A stretch of DNA of 64,000 nt from Spiroplasma diminutum CUAS-1 (GTDB lineage Bacteria; Bacillota_I; Bacilli_A; Mycoplasmatales; Mycoplasmataceae). The DNA is taken from contig NC_021833.1 in assembly GCF_000439455.1 (NCBI RefSeq), forward strand, positions 744,001 through 808,000, written 5' to 3'. The position numbers and the translations under genes were made by a program. How positions within the stretch are numbered: position 1 is the stretch's first letter; each line of letters starts with the position of its first letter. Shown here in pieces: positions 11,332 through 22,084 of this stretch. The notes beneath the pieces were generated by a model. That model was not told the DNA's origin and ran no database searches. It saw nothing but the letters and a program-made list of their open reading frames with translations.

Positions 11332-11536
11332 TTATTTTATTTTCTTGTTGTCTTGCGCTTCCATTATTACAACAAGGGCATTGTTTTGTTAAACATACCT
11401 GGCAGCTAATACATTTTAGACAACTTTGACATCCATGGAATGAACCACTACATACTCTACAAGTATAGCAGTTATGAGCTCCTCCAGGACAACAAGCATC
11501 AGATGATACTTGATTATTTTGTTTTGGCAATGGCAT
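11318..11536 (-). CDS. Cysteine-rich small protein (13 Cys in 72 aa), unknown function
   Basis: 72 residues, 13 of them Cys, at 15, 16, 23, 26, 29, 36, 39, 42, 45, 48, 53, 55 and 56. From 23 to 48 they are spaced almost entirely as CxxC, with five in strict three-residue register from 36 to 48. Two His (21, 34) are nearby, and the tail is basic. No membrane segment or signal peptide. The pattern implies binding of several metal ions or Fe-S clusters. It does not match the classical ferredoxin spacing (CxxCxxCxxxCP) or a standard metallothionein, so no function is assigned. RBS GGGGG, a near-consensus promoter and its own terminator support a real, well-expressed single gene. Cysteine is otherwise rare in neighbouring proteins. 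Confidence 0.85.
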   Translation of the reverse strand: MPLPKQNNQVSSDACCPGGAHNCYTCRVCSGSFHGCQSCLKCISCQVCLTKQCPCCNNGSARQQENKIKYKK

Positions 11537-11562
11537 ATTTATACCCCCTTATATATAAGATA

Positions 11563-11591
11563 ATTATACATAATTACTAACTTACTAGCAA
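11563..11591 (-). promoter_or_regulatory. Promoter of the Cys-rich gene
   Basis: On the - strand: -35 TTGCTA (11586-11591), 17-base spacer, -10 TATAAT (11563-11568). The -35 lies within the last codons of the upstream permease gene. Confidence 0.8.
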
Positions 11592-14500
11592 TGTTAGAGG
11601 TCTTTTTTTAATTTGCAACATAGCCGCAGTTCATCCAATATATAGTATTGCTCCCAATATTATTGCAGAAACAAATGGTATTCAAGGCAATGTTGGTAAA
11701 GCAATTAATACTTTAAACCTTTCCCAAACAAACATCTGAATTCCTTTTCAAACTACAAGAGAAGTTATAAATGCAAATATATAACTTATTGCAGCTCCTG
11801 TCACATATTTACCCATAACCATTCAATTAATTTGACCATTTGTATATCCAAGTGATCTCATAATTGTAATAACATTGATTGAATCAGTAATTATAATATT
11901 CATAATAACTACTAATAAGATAATCAATAAAACAACATCAATTATAATATACATTAACATAGCATTTGTCATTTTTCCAAGTACTTGATTAATAACTGAT
12001 TTTAAAATTGGTAGTGTAATAACTGATGAATCCATAAAGAAATTAGATGCATCTGGTTTTTGTGGACTTATTGTTTTATCTCCAATTATAATATTTGGAA
12101 CCATTATGCTTGCTAATCATGGTTTATTTTCTGATGAAGCAATTGTATATGTATCTCTAGAATAATAAAAATTCTTTCTACTTTTTGCAATATCTTTTAG
12201 ATCAATCGTTCCTTCACTTGCAACTTTTTTACTAATAATTGAATTAAATAGATATTTTTGATTATCTTTAGTTTCTTTTGTTCCAACTTTATCCATCACA
12301 ACAGTGTAGTCTGCATAAATATCTTGAAGCAATGTATCATTTCCATTTATTGCAGCTACTCTAACTTTTAAATTAACATCTTTTCCTATAACAATATCAA
12401 AAATATCTCCAACTTGTTTATTAAGAAGCATAGCAAGTCTATAAGAAATTACAGAATTTACATATTCATGATTTTTTTCTTGTAATTGATTCATTAAACT
12501 ATCAGTTAATGAATCAAAGTTAACAACACTTCGAGCATCTCCACCAAATTTTCCACTTGCATCAATTAATCTTACTAAAGAGCTTTCTGAATCAATGTCT
12601 GTATTATTTTCAATATGATAAGAAAGTGTTGTTTGAAGTGCTTCTATATTTCCATTAAATAAAATTTCATTTACACTTAATAAAGAATTAATTCCTTCTT
12701 TCATTTTTGCAAATGTTGATATAAGCGTAATAAAATTAGAGTTAAAGTTAATTTGATTTTTTCTTGTTTGTTGACCAGGAGTTAATATTTTTTCTAAATT
12801 ATCATCTAAATATTTTTTATATGATTCAACATCATTACAACTTCCTTTATATCCTACACTTAAAGGCGAAATACAAGCAAATTTTCCAATATCGTCAATA
12901 AATATACCTGACATATCTTCTGGTGTTATATTTCATAATGAATCTTTTGGTATATCTTCAATTGAAGGTATATTAATATCTGATTTTATATTTGTAGGTA
13001 GATTTGTTAAGGGAGTAATAACTGCACTGATACTAGATGCAGCAGATAATGCTAATACAGTTTCTTCACTTTGATTAATGTAACTATCTCTGAAACTTGA
13101 CAAATTAGTCATTAATTTTGAAAAATTATTTGTAGTTTTATATTTATCTTCAGTACTTGTTTTTACAAAATCAACTATATTTTTATCGCCTATATTATTA
13201 TAATTTATATTATATTTTTCCTTTGTACTATCTTCGCTAATAGTTCCATTTCTAGTTTTAATTGGAACAACAGTTTTAAATCCGTAATAATGATTTACAT
13301 CTTTTGCATATATATTATAACCACCTTCAATCATATTTTTAATAATTGGCATGGCTCTTAATTGTAATGTAAATAAGAATGAACTGAATATAAACAATCC
13401 CATAATTATTACAAATTTACCTTTTCCTGCAGAAACAAAAGCTTCTTGCATTCTAAAAGTGAATCCTTTATTTCTACTTCTTAATATTTTCAAAATAATT
13501 CAATTTACTAATGAATAAATTAAAGCAGGGAAGAAAATAATCTTTAAAATTAAAACAATATAATCAGATTTTCCTTTTTTAGGACCATTTGTTAACAATG
13601 ATAATGCTCCCTCATTTAAAAACTTAAATATAATTAAGTAACTAAGTATTGAAAATAGTATTGGAACAATAAGAATCAATACAAATAAAAATATAGGAGA
13701 AGCGTATATAACATTGTAATCAAATATTACAAAAGTACTAAATTGTTTTGTAGCTGAATCTATTTGAAATGGAAAAGACAATAAATATCCAATTCCAATT
13801 CCAATAAACATAGTTAAGAAGGTTTTTAAAGAAAATACTCAAGTAAGTTCACTTGTTTTATAACCAAGTGATTTGAATACTCCCAACTGCCTTCTTGTAT
13901 TATTAATTTCTTTCTTAAGAACAAATAAAATAAACATAAATCCTAATACGAATAAAATACTTCCAATTGCTAGATATATTCAAGTAATTATATATAGATT
14001 TGTTAAAGAATTTATTACACTATAGTCTTTAATATCCTTAAACAAAACAGATCCTGGTGGAACAATTGAAATTTGCTCGTTTTCTCTAATCACGTTTATT
14101 GCATTAATATTTTTAGAGGAAAAAATTGAATTTAAATTATAATTTTTATCATTTTTTGAAATAAAAGTTTCAACTTTGTAAGCTAAACTAAATCCTGTTG
14201 TTGCTTGCATTTTTCAATCATCTGGTTGAAAAATTTCTTTAAATGAATAACCATCCTTTGCTTTATTTTCAATAAAAAATGTATTTTTCATAAAAATTTG
14301 TCCATAGTCTTTAATTGAATCTGTAAATGATGAAAAATTTATTGGTGTTAGTGTTGAATATTTTAAACCAATTCCAACAATTGTAAATTCCTTAGTATTA
14401 AGATTTTTACCACCTTCATACAATTGATCAACTCCAAGTAAAATTTTATCTCCTATTGCTTTTTTCTGATTTTTTAGAAATGCATCACTTACAACAATTT

Positions 14501-15326
14501 CGTTGTTTTCCTCAGGTAATCTACCTTTTTGTAAAACAATATTATTTATATTTAATTTATCATCATTACTTAATGAAGTTGCACTTGAAATATTATATAC
14601 ATAACTCTCCTTTGAGTTTTTCATCATTTTGAAATTTGCATTTGCAAAATTTTCATATTTAAATGACCCATTTGATTGTTTTTCCAATTGGTCTAAAATT
14701 GAATAAATAACATAATTATATAAACTTCTATTATTAGAATTATTTACTCCAACCTCAGAAAGTATTTTTTTTGCATTATTAGTAAATATTTTTCCTACAG
14801 AAAAACCCTCAACTTCATCTGTTGAATTAATATTAAATCTTTTTGTAGTTACATCATCTCCATTTGAATAATACATTCAAATTAAAGAACTTATAGCTCT
14901 TATAGTTTCTTGCTTTTTTAGTTCTATTAATTCTGGACTCTCTGTTTGGTCTTTAAATTCATTATCAACATAGTCTTTAACAAGTTTTATTGCTTCGGGA
15001 GTAAATCAACTTTTATTGTTTTCATCTGAATTTAATTCTGGAACTGCTAAGTTAAATTCCATACCTTCATAATTAAATTTAACTTCTTTTCCATTTCAAG
15101 CATACTCATAAATAAATTCATCATCAAATCAACCTCTTGAATTTCATTGAGTTTGTCACAAATTGGTTTCCTTTTTTACAGATGTTGCTTTCAATGATAG
15201 TTGTAATGGAGTTGCCAACATACCAAATATAAGCATGGTAAAAATCATTAAAAACGCAATTGTTCCTAATGTTTCTACCCAAGCCTTTACAAAGGCTTTC
15301 ATATATGATTTAAAAATATTTTTCAT
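11577..15326 (-). CDS. FtsX/MacB-type ABC transporter permease, large
   Basis: 1249 residues across many in-frame TGA Trp codons. One N-terminal membrane segment (about 14-40) and a large extracytoplasmic domain (about 45-430). A first FtsX-type cluster of three to four helices follows (about 450-605), including the coupling-helix region RRQLGVFKSLGYK. Then a fresh membrane segment (about 625-645), a second large external domain, and a C-terminal FtsX cluster containing the parallel IMRSLGYTNGQI. This two-repeat layout is that of lipoprotein- or peptide-handling MacB-like permeases of Mollicutes. It needs an ABC ATPase, and none lies next to it. Substrate unknown. The ATG is preceded by AAAGGAAT; a membrane protein gene ends 26 bases upstream. 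Confidence 0.85.
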
Positions 15327-15352
15327 TTTTTTATTCCTTTCTAATTAAATTA

Positions 15353-16105
15353 TTAAAAAAATGAAAAAGTTGGTGGAGTGTCTCCTTTTGCTTTTTGATT
15401 TAAATAATTTGTTCTTTTAATTGAAATTGTATTTCTCTGTTCAGAGTCATAAACATGTATTATATTTAATATTAATGAATTAGAAAATAACAAAATTTCT
15501 TTAATTTGTAAAAATTTAATTGCTAAAAAATTTATTATTTTAAGAAATAAAGTATATAGATTAAAATTAATAGTTTTTAAAGAATATCATGTTTTCTTTG
15601 CATCTTTTATAAATCTTAATATAGCAAAAATAAATATAACACTTAATAGTTCAAATATTGCAAAAAATATTAAAGATAAAATCAATTTATTAATAAAAAA
15701 TAATTTATTAAACTCAGCAATTCTTTTATCTCCATTTTGTGAAAAAATATAACTAAAAATTACAAAAACAGATATTCCAAGAACTAAATACGCTACAGGG
15801 TTTAACTCAAATTTAATTTTTTTAATTACTTCATCAAAAACTTCTCTATTTATTTGATCAAGTTTAATTTTTTTCAAAAAATAAATAGTTCCTAAATAGT
15901 TTATAAGTTTATAAATATATATAAACACTAATAGAAATCCTATACAAATTAGACCAAATGCTAATAAATAATTAGATAGTGTTATTTCATGAGTTAATAA
16001 TATTTTTAAGATTACAATTGAGCAAAATATCGAAAGAAGAGTAATCATTAAATTGATAATAAAAACTGAAAGTGATTTAATCAAATTCTTTTGTTTATTT
16101 AGCAT
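15353..16105 (-). CDS. Membrane protein, unknown function
   Basis: 250 residues, not recognised. Four hydrophobic segments (about 12-35, 45-68, 103-123, 140-165) with a short basic loop between the second and third (FLKKIKLDQINREVFDEV). The hydrophilic, Lys-rich C-terminal stretch of about 75 residues is probably cytoplasmic. RBS AAAGGAA precedes the ATG. It lies directly upstream of the FtsX-type permease in the same direction and may be a partner of it; that is inference from position only. Confidence 0.75.
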
Positions 16106-16154
16106 AATTTACATTCCTTTATAAAACATTTTAATTATATCTTAATAAAAAATA

Positions 16155-16185
16155 AAAAAATGATTCTCAAAGAATCATTTTTAAT
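16155..16185 (-). terminator. Terminator of fakA
   Basis: AAAAATGATTCT/AGAATCATTTTT hairpin followed on the - strand by T-rich sequence. It ends the asp23-fakA unit. Confidence 0.85.
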
Positions 16186-16186
16186 A

Positions 16187-17830
16187 TTATTCGATTCCAA
16201 TAATGAATGAATAAACTTCTTGTTGTCCATCAATTACTTCATATTCAACATCATGATTTTCATCTAAGTATTTACGTAAATCGTTTATATCCTTAAATGA
16301 TGCATCTTGTCCAGTAAATATTGTTATAATTTCTGTTTTTGATGTAATAAATTTTGATAATGATTTATTAAATACATCATTTAATGATTTTGTAGATATA
16401 GTAATTTTTTTATCAGCTGTCATCATGTATTCACCAGTTTTGATATTTATTCCATCAATTGTAGCTTCTCTTGCTGCTTTATTAATTGAAACTGATGTAA
16501 CGTTTTTGATTGCTTTATTAATATTTGATTCATTTTTCTTAATACTTTCGTCAGCATCTAAGTTTAAATATGCTGTCATTCCCTGAGGAATTGTTTTTGT
16601 TTCAATAACAGCAACTTTAGACATTTTTTCTAAATCTTTGGCTTGTTTCGCTGCTAAAAGAACATTTGAATCATTTGGGAATATATAAACAGTTTTAGCA
16701 TCAACTGCTTCGATTGCTTTTATAAAATCATTTGTTGAAGGATTCATTTTTGGTCCTCCATCAATAACATAATCAAAACTCAATTCATTTTTAAAGTAAT
16801 CTTTCATACCTTTTGATCTTACAACAGCAATTGTTGCAACTTCATTTTTTAATGTACGTTGTTGTTGAGCTGTTATATTTGCAGATGAACTATCTGCAGT
16901 ATTTGCCACATGTTTATCTGCTTGTAAAGTCATATTTTCAACTTTTATTGTTTTAAACTCTCCAAATTGTTGTAAATAAGATAAAACTTGTCCAGGCATT
17001 AATGCGTGTGTATGAATTTTTAAAATATCTTTATCCATAACAGCAACAATTGATGTGTTTCCATATTGTTCAAATGTATTTCTTACTGTATCAATTTGTA
17101 ATTTTTCAATATATTCTTCGTTAAGCATAACGATTGCTTCAGTACAGTAACCAAACTCATCTTCGATTGCCATTTCGATGTTTGCCCCTGTATTTTCTTC
17201 AAGTTTTTTTAGTTTTGCTATTGGTTTTAATTTTTGAATAAAATATTGCATTCCTTCAAAAAACTTAACTAAACCATATCCACCACTATCAACTACTCCA
17301 ACCTCTTTTAAAGCTGGTAATAGTTCTGGTGTATTTTCTAATGATATATTTGCGGCTGTAACCACTTTCTCTCAGAAATCATCTGGAGTTAATTCTTCAC
17401 TCATTGAATTAACAAATTCACTTGTTTCACGTATTACAGTTAATATAGTACCTTCAACTGGCTTCATAACAGCTGCATATGCAACTTCTTTTGCCTTTGT
17501 GAAAGACTCTTTTCAAGTACTTAAGTCCAAGTTTTCTTTGTCTTTCATCCCATTTGAAAAACCCTTAATTATTTGAGAGAAGATAACACCTGAGTTACCA
17601 CGAGCGCCCATAATTAAACCTCGAGAAAATTTGCTCATTAATGAGCCAACATTATCAAAGTCTTCATTTTCAATTTCAGCAAATCCATTAGTACATGTTA
17701 AATTCATGTTTGTTCCTGTATCCCCATCTGGTACAGGAAAAACATTTAATTTATCTATATGTGGATAATTATTATATAAATTATTAACTCCACTAGTTAT
17801 CATACCTTTTAAAATTTGTGCATCTTTCAT
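16187..17830 (-). CDS. fakA: Fatty acid kinase catalytic subunit FakA (DAK/YloV family)
   Basis: 547 residues. Phosphorylates fatty acids held by FakB (DegV-fold) proteins to acyl-phosphate, so that external fatty acids enter phospholipid synthesis. N-terminal DhaL/DAK2 kinase domain with the ADP/Mg motif VPDGDTGTN at 33-41 and GARGNSGVIFSQ; a central domain with DSGGYGL; a C-terminal DegV-like domain that binds FakB. Start taken at ATG 17828-17830 (MKDAQILKGM), which has the RBS AGAAGGTGA. An in-frame ATG 24 bases upstream has no RBS. Two degV genes lie at 62847-64000, and plsX at 10240. Confidence 0.92.
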
Positions 17831-17849
17831 AGTATTGTCACCTTCTATA

Positions 17850-17965
17850 ACCATATTGTTTTTTTATCATTTAAAAATAAAAAAAATGATAAAAAATTGC
17901 AAATATTTATTTGCCAGATTACAAGTTAACATTGAAATAAATAAAAATATTGTTTAAACAACAAT
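17850..17965. other. Region between asp23 and fakA with two AT-rich hairpins
   Basis: One inverted repeat pairs the ATCATTT-containing arm near 17866 with AAATGAT near 17884. A second, ATTGTT/AACAAT at the asp23 stop, is followed on the - strand by ATTTTTATTT and could be a weak terminator or attenuator. No gene is visible in the 123 bases. Confidence 0.4.
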
Positions 17966-18265
17966 AAGATCATCTACAGCAACATCAACAATATAATTTC
18001 GCACGAATTGAGAAACCTTTTCTAATTCATACTTTACACGTATTTGAACTTCATTGACAACGTCTCGAATATTAACTCCATTGATTAGAACTATATGCAC
18101 TTTAACTCTATCAGTATTATCAGCAGTTGTTAATTCAACTGCTTTTGATATATCTTCTGTTTTTATTTCTGCTTCTGTTTTGGCTGCAAAATTTGCAAAT
18201 GAAACAACTCCAGGAACTGTAACAACAGCATTTGATATAGAATCTAAAATAATTTTATCTATCAT
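17954..18265 (-). CDS. Asp23/Gls24 family envelope stress protein (YloU-like)
   Basis: 103 residues, a single Asp23/Gls24 domain: the family N-terminus ISNAVVTVPGVVSF, a central VKVHIVLINGVNIRDVV beta region and C-terminal VRNYIVDVAVDDLIV. Family members are small cytoplasmic or membrane-associated proteins linked to envelope homeostasis. They are encoded beside fakA and opposite rpmB in many Firmicutes, exactly as here. RBS GGAGG precedes the ATG. Molecular function not established. Confidence 0.85.
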   Translation of the reverse strand: MIDKIILDSISNAVVTVPGVVSFANFAAKTEAEIKTEDISKAVELTTADNTDRVKVHIVLINGVNIRDVVNEVQIRVKYELEKVSQFVRNYIVDVAVDDLIVV

Positions 18266-18483
18266 TTACATTTCCTCCATACAAAATATAAGTGCTTTAT
18301 CTAATTCAGGGTAACACGAGATCATGGTGTCACGTTTCAAACTAGTACAAAATTATTTTACACTATTAGCGAAGAGAATAAAACTAAAAATTGTAAAACT
18401 TATAACTTTACTAATATTATTTTTAATATTTTCTTGTAATTTTAAAGTAATTATTATATTATTTATAAGTCCGAGGTGAAAAT
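18266..18483. other. Divergent asp23/rpmB intergenic region with GC-rich inverted repeat
   Basis: 218 bases without a gene. GTAACAC (18311-18317) and GTGTCAC (18327-18333) form a 6-of-7 inverted repeat around a 9-base loop, an unusually GC-rich patch here. It would lie in the leader or promoter of asp23. The rest is AT-rich and holds the rpmB promoter. Confidence 0.45.
18434..18462 (+). promoter_or_regulatory. Probable rpmB promoter
   Basis: -35 TTGTAA (18434-18439), 17-base spacer, -10 TATTAT (18457-18462). Start would be about 15 bases before the ATG-proximal RBS GAGGTGA. Confidence 0.55.
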
Positions 18484-18684
18484 ATGGCAAGAAAAGACGG
18501 TTTAACAGGTAAAGGTCCTTTGTCAGGTAATTCAAGATCACATGCTATGAATGCCAACAAAAGAAAATGAAACCTTAACTTACAGAAAGTTCAAGTAATG
18601 GATGAAAATGGAAAAGTTATGACTTTGAAAGTATCAGCTAGAACTTTAAGAACTTTGAAAAAAAACAACCAATTAGCAAAATAA
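18484..18684 (+). CDS. rpmB: 50S ribosomal protein L28
   Basis: 66 residues. Large-subunit protein. Begins [17 protein letters not shown] and contains the conserved [12 protein letters not shown] core and C-terminal [12 protein letters not shown]. It includes a TGA Trp after NKRK, so a standard-code scan would miss it. RBS GAGGTGA upstream. Lies opposite asp23-fakA, as in Bacillus, and ends in its own terminator. Confidence 0.95.
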
Positions 18685-18695
18685 ACTACAATAAA

Positions 18696-18727
18696 TCAAG
18701 AAACTCTTAGAAGTTTCTTTTTTTTAT
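18696..18727 (+). terminator. Terminator of rpmB
   Basis: AAGAAACT/AAGTTTCTT stem with a 5-base loop, followed by nine T. Confidence 0.85.
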
Positions 18728-18734
18728 ATATAAT
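18707..18734 (+). promoter_or_regulatory. Probable tRNA-Leu promoter
   Basis: TATAAT at 18729-18734, 13 bases before the tRNA. A loose -35 TTAGAA (18707-18712) at 16 bases falls within the rpmB terminator. Confidence 0.5.
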
Positions 18735-18746
18735 AATAAAGGTAAT

Positions 18747-18829
18747 GCCCTCTTGGCGGAATTGGTAGACGCAGCAGACTCAAAATCTGCCGAGAAATCG
18801 TATCGGTTCGACTCCGATAGAGGGCACCA
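18747..18829 (+). tRNA. tRNA-Leu (anticodon CAA)
   Basis: Acceptor GCCCTCT pairs with AGAGGGC, followed by an encoded ACCA end. Anticodon stem GCAGA/TCTGC encloses loop CTCAAAA, giving anticodon CAA (reads UUG). The long variable arm (CGA-GAAA-TCG) is typical of class II tRNA-Leu, and the T arm has ATCGG-TTCGACT-CCGAT. It stands alone between rpmB and thiN. Confidence 0.97.
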
Positions 18830-18837
18830 GTTTAGAA

Positions 18838-18872
18838 AATAAAACAGATTACTTTAAGTAATCTGTTTTTTA
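18838..18872. terminator. Bidirectional terminator between tRNA-Leu and thiN
   Basis: AAAACAGATTACTT/AAGTAATCTGTTTT perfect stem with T-runs on both strands; overlaps the thiN stop. Confidence 0.88.
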
Positions 18873-19487
18873 TTTTGTAATTATTATCATTGCTTCTTCT
18901 TTAAGATTTATTATTCCATTTATATAAGGTTTAAATTGATTAGAGTATGCAAATGAATTATATGCATCTAACTTTACCTCATTTACCTCATATTTCATAT
19001 CTTTAATTGTAATTTGATTATCCTTTAGACTAAATAATGAAACATAAGTGAAATCCTGATACTTATCAAAATCTAATTTATTTTCTCCTTTTTTTAATTT
19101 GAAAATTATAGAATCATCATTTACTATTTTCAAATTATATTTAAAAACATATTCTATGATCGTTAAATTCATATCATATCTTTTACTTGGTTTGACAATC
19201 ATTGTTAAATCATTATATCCTAAGCTATTTAGATGATTAATTGTTGCAATACCATCTAGAAAATCCTTTTCAGAATTAAAGTGAATAAATTCTTTTGAAT
19301 TTTCTTTGATAAGTTCCAATTCTTCACTAATAACTTGATCAAAATCAGATATTGCCAAATCAATTTTGATTTCTTTTTCAATTAAATCTAGACATCCTCT
19401 TTCGACACCAACCATTAAATGGGTATTTTCAAATGTTTTTAAATTAATATTAGTTTTTGAAACTACTATTAATGCTTTATCCTTCAA
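18870..19487 (-). CDS. thiN: Thiamine pyrophosphokinase
   Basis: 205 residues, family length about 210. Transfers pyrophosphate from ATP to thiamine to make TPP. The N-terminal segment GVERGCLDLI and the diagnostic DLAISDFDQV (usually GDFDS) match the catalytic domain; FNSEKDFLDG corresponds to the KDxTD motif in weakened form. The C-terminal TPK domain is beta-rich. It ends the rsgA-rpe-thiN series, overlapping rpe by 11 bases. No TPP riboswitch is seen nearby. Confidence 0.85.
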   Translation of the reverse strand: MKDKALIVVSKTNINLKTFENTHLMVGVERGCLDLIEKEIKIDLAISDFDQVISEELELIKENSKEFIHFNSEKDFLDGIATINHLNSLGYNDLTMIVKPSKRYDMNLTIIEYVFKYNLKIVNDDSIIFKLKKGENKLDFDKYQDFTYVSLFSLKDNQITIKDMKYEVNEVKLDAYNSFAYSNQFKPYINGIINLKEEAMIIITK

Positions 19488-20151
19488 GTTTTTTTACTCT
19501 TTCATTTAGATTTGTAACATTTGAACCCACCAAATAACTTCCAGCAACAATCATATCAACTTTGGCATCTTGAACTAATTTGAAAGTATCTTCATTAATT
19601 CCACCATCAACTTGAATTGAATAATTAAACTTATTTAAATCTCTTAAAAAATTTAGTAATTCAATTTTTTTTAAAGAATTTGATATAAAACTTTGTCCTC
19701 CAAAACCAGGATGAACACTCATAATTAAAACATTATCAATCTGATTTAAATACTTTTCAATATCTTTCACCTCAGTATCGGGATTTATAGAAATTGAACT
19801 TCTTATTTTATTTTTCTTACAAAAATCTATAAAATTAAATATCTGTTCATCATCTAATGCCTCAAAATGAATAGTAATCTGTTCAACATTTTTTAAAAGA
19901 AAAGGTTTTAAATAATCCTCAACAGACAAATTTACTATTTTAACCATTAAATGTAAATCCATTTTAAAATTATATTTTTCAACAATATCTGAAAGTATTT
20001 TTGGTCCAAAAGATAAATTAGGAACAAAATTATAATCCATTACATCATAATGTATTCATTCAATGTTTGCTTGTTCTAACTTATTTAAATCTGTTTTTAA
20101 ATCTAAAAAGTTAGCAGTTAATATACTTGGAGCTACAATAAATTTAGACAT
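19477..20151 (-). CDS. rpe: Ribulose-phosphate 3-epimerase
   Basis: 224 residues. Interconverts ribulose-5-P and xylulose-5-P in the pentose phosphate pathway. TIM barrel with VAPSILTANF at the N-terminus, metal-binding HYDVMD, HLMV, MSVHPGFGGQSF and QVDGGI. The usual Gly of the DVMDG signature is Tyr. The true start is ATG 20149-20151; a TGA Trp lies upstream of the Met in DVMD, so a standard-code call would lose 37 residues. ATG overlaps the rsgA stop as TAATG. Confidence 0.95.
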
Positions 20152-21041
20152 TAGTATTTTCTCCTTTTATTTTGATCTTCAATTTCTAATTGAACTTTTA
20201 CATAATCTTTATAAATAAAATCTGGAAATTTATTATTTTCAACAGCTTTTATAACGTTACAACCTGGAGTTTTATTTATATGTAAGCAATTTGTAAATTT
20301 ACAATTTGCTTGTTTAAAAAAGTTAATGCTCATTGCTATTTCTTCTTGAGAAATTTCTTTATATTCAAAAGAAGAAAAACCAGGAGTATCTCCAATTAAA
20401 GCATCTTTATAAATAAATAATTCATTTTTAGTTGTTGTATGTTTACCTCTATTCAAGGCTTTTGAAATTTCTTGTGTTTTTTCAAAAAGATTTGGAATTA
20501 TATGATTAAGAGTAGTTGATTTTCCAGCTCCGGTTTGACCTGTAAAGACTGAGGTTTTATTCTCTAAGCTTTTTAAAAATGACATTCATTCTTTATCAGT
20601 TTTTATCATATTATTAATTAAATAAACTTCATAACCAAATTTCTTATATGCATTTGCTTTTACTAACTCTTCATCATTGTCTTGAGTTAAATCTACTTTT
20701 GTAAATGCTAATACTGGTTTTATATTTAAAAGTTCTACAAAAAATAAATATTTATTCAAAGTATATGTGTTTAATAATGGATCTCTAAGTGATGTAATTA
20801 TTACTACTTGATCAATATTTGCAATTCTTGGTCTATAAAGCTCATTTTTTCTTTCCAATATATTTGTTAATGACCCTTTAAAGTTTTTTTCATCTATAAT
20901 TTCAAATTCAACATAATCTCCGGTTGTTGGTTTTATATTGCTGTGCCTAATCTTTCCTGTTGCTTTACATTCATATAAATTTTTTTCAAATAATACATAA
21001 GCATATTCACTAAGAATTTTTAATATAATTCCTTTATTCAT
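20151..21041 (-). CDS. rsgA: Ribosome biogenesis GTPase RsgA
   Basis: 296 residues. Circularly permuted GTPase that matures the 30S subunit. N-terminal OB fold (about 1-65), then FTKVD before the P-loop GQTGAGKS (168-175), DTPGF, and the C-terminal zinc site with spacing C..C.H..C in CKFTNCLHINKTPGC. The gene reads through a TGA Trp at 20586-20588. Followed by rpe and thiN, a conserved Firmicutes order. Confidence 0.96.
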
Positions 21042-21042
21042 T

Positions 21043-22053
21043 TTATACTACCAACATAGCAACTAAAAATATTATTAAGGCAATTAAAATGATTCCAAAA
21101 GTAATAAAGAATTTGGTTCTTGCAATAAATGGTAATTTATCATAAGCTGTTCCCACTTTAATTGTTCTTTTACCTTCATTCATATTTATTGTTACCTTTT
21201 TATGATAAATATAAGGTTTTGGACTATCTGATAACTTAATTTTCAAAAGCTCACTTTTAACTTCATCCACTGATTCAAATCTATTACCAGGTTCTTTTTC
21301 TATCATTTTCATAATTAAATTTTCCAAACTTTGTGGAATTGATGGATTAATTAGTTTTGGACTTGTTGGAGTTTCTTTTAAATGTTTTGCAGCAATTTTT
21401 TGAGCTTCTTTGGCAATGAACGGTGCTGTTCCTGTTGCAAATTCATAAAGCATAATTCCTAAAGAATATATATCACTTTGAGGAGATGGATTTTGAGCTG
21501 CAATTATTTCAGGGGGCATATATTTTGGAGTACCAATAGCTTTATTAACTTCTGTTGAAATACCTTCCATAACTGAAATACCAAAGTCTCCTAATTTTAC
21601 TTCACCTGATTGTGTTAATAAAACATTATCTGGTTTTATATCTCTATGAATTATTTTCAATTTATGTGCTTCAGATAATGCATCACAAATTTTTGAAAAA
21701 TAATATTTAAGTTCTTTTAATGTCATAGAACCAAAATCCTGAAATTTATCTTTTAATGTCCCACCCTCAACACATTCCAATATTATAAATCATTCATCTC
21801 CATTTTGAATAATATCAAACAGTTTTACAACATGTGGATTTGATCCTAGTTTTGCAAATGCTTCCTTTTCAATTTCAAATCTCTCTTGTCCCACTGGTTT
21901 TAAAACTATTTCTGGAGCTACAACTTTAACTGCCACAATAGTTTTAGTAATTAAATCATATGCTTTAAAAACAGATGCCATTCCACCTTTTCCTAGCTGA
22001 TTAATTACTTCATATCTTTCATTGATTAACGATCCTTGTTGGTAATTATTCAT
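21043..22053 (-). CDS. prkC: Membrane-anchored Ser/Thr protein kinase (PrkC-like)
   Basis: 336 residues. Hanks-type kinase: Gly loop GKGGMASVF at 21-29, ATP-anchoring Lys43, catalytic HRDIKPDN at 136-143, DFG at 156-158, GTPKYMPPEI activation segment. A single membrane helix ends the protein (about 310-334) and there are no extracellular PASTA repeats, consistent with cells lacking a peptidoglycan wall. Works opposite the PP2C phosphatase encoded just upstream. RBS AAGGAGC; stop lies one base beyond the rsgA ATG. Confidence 0.94.
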
Positions 22054-22084
22054 ATGTCTAGCTCCTTTTCCAATAATATAATAA

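Noticed and set aside
17831-17854. Earlier ATG for fakA
   Set aside because: No RBS, whereas ATG 17830 has AGAAGGTGA at good spacing.
18870-19487. TPP riboswitch near thiN
   Set aside because: No THI-box-like sequence seen; thiN is deep inside an operon.
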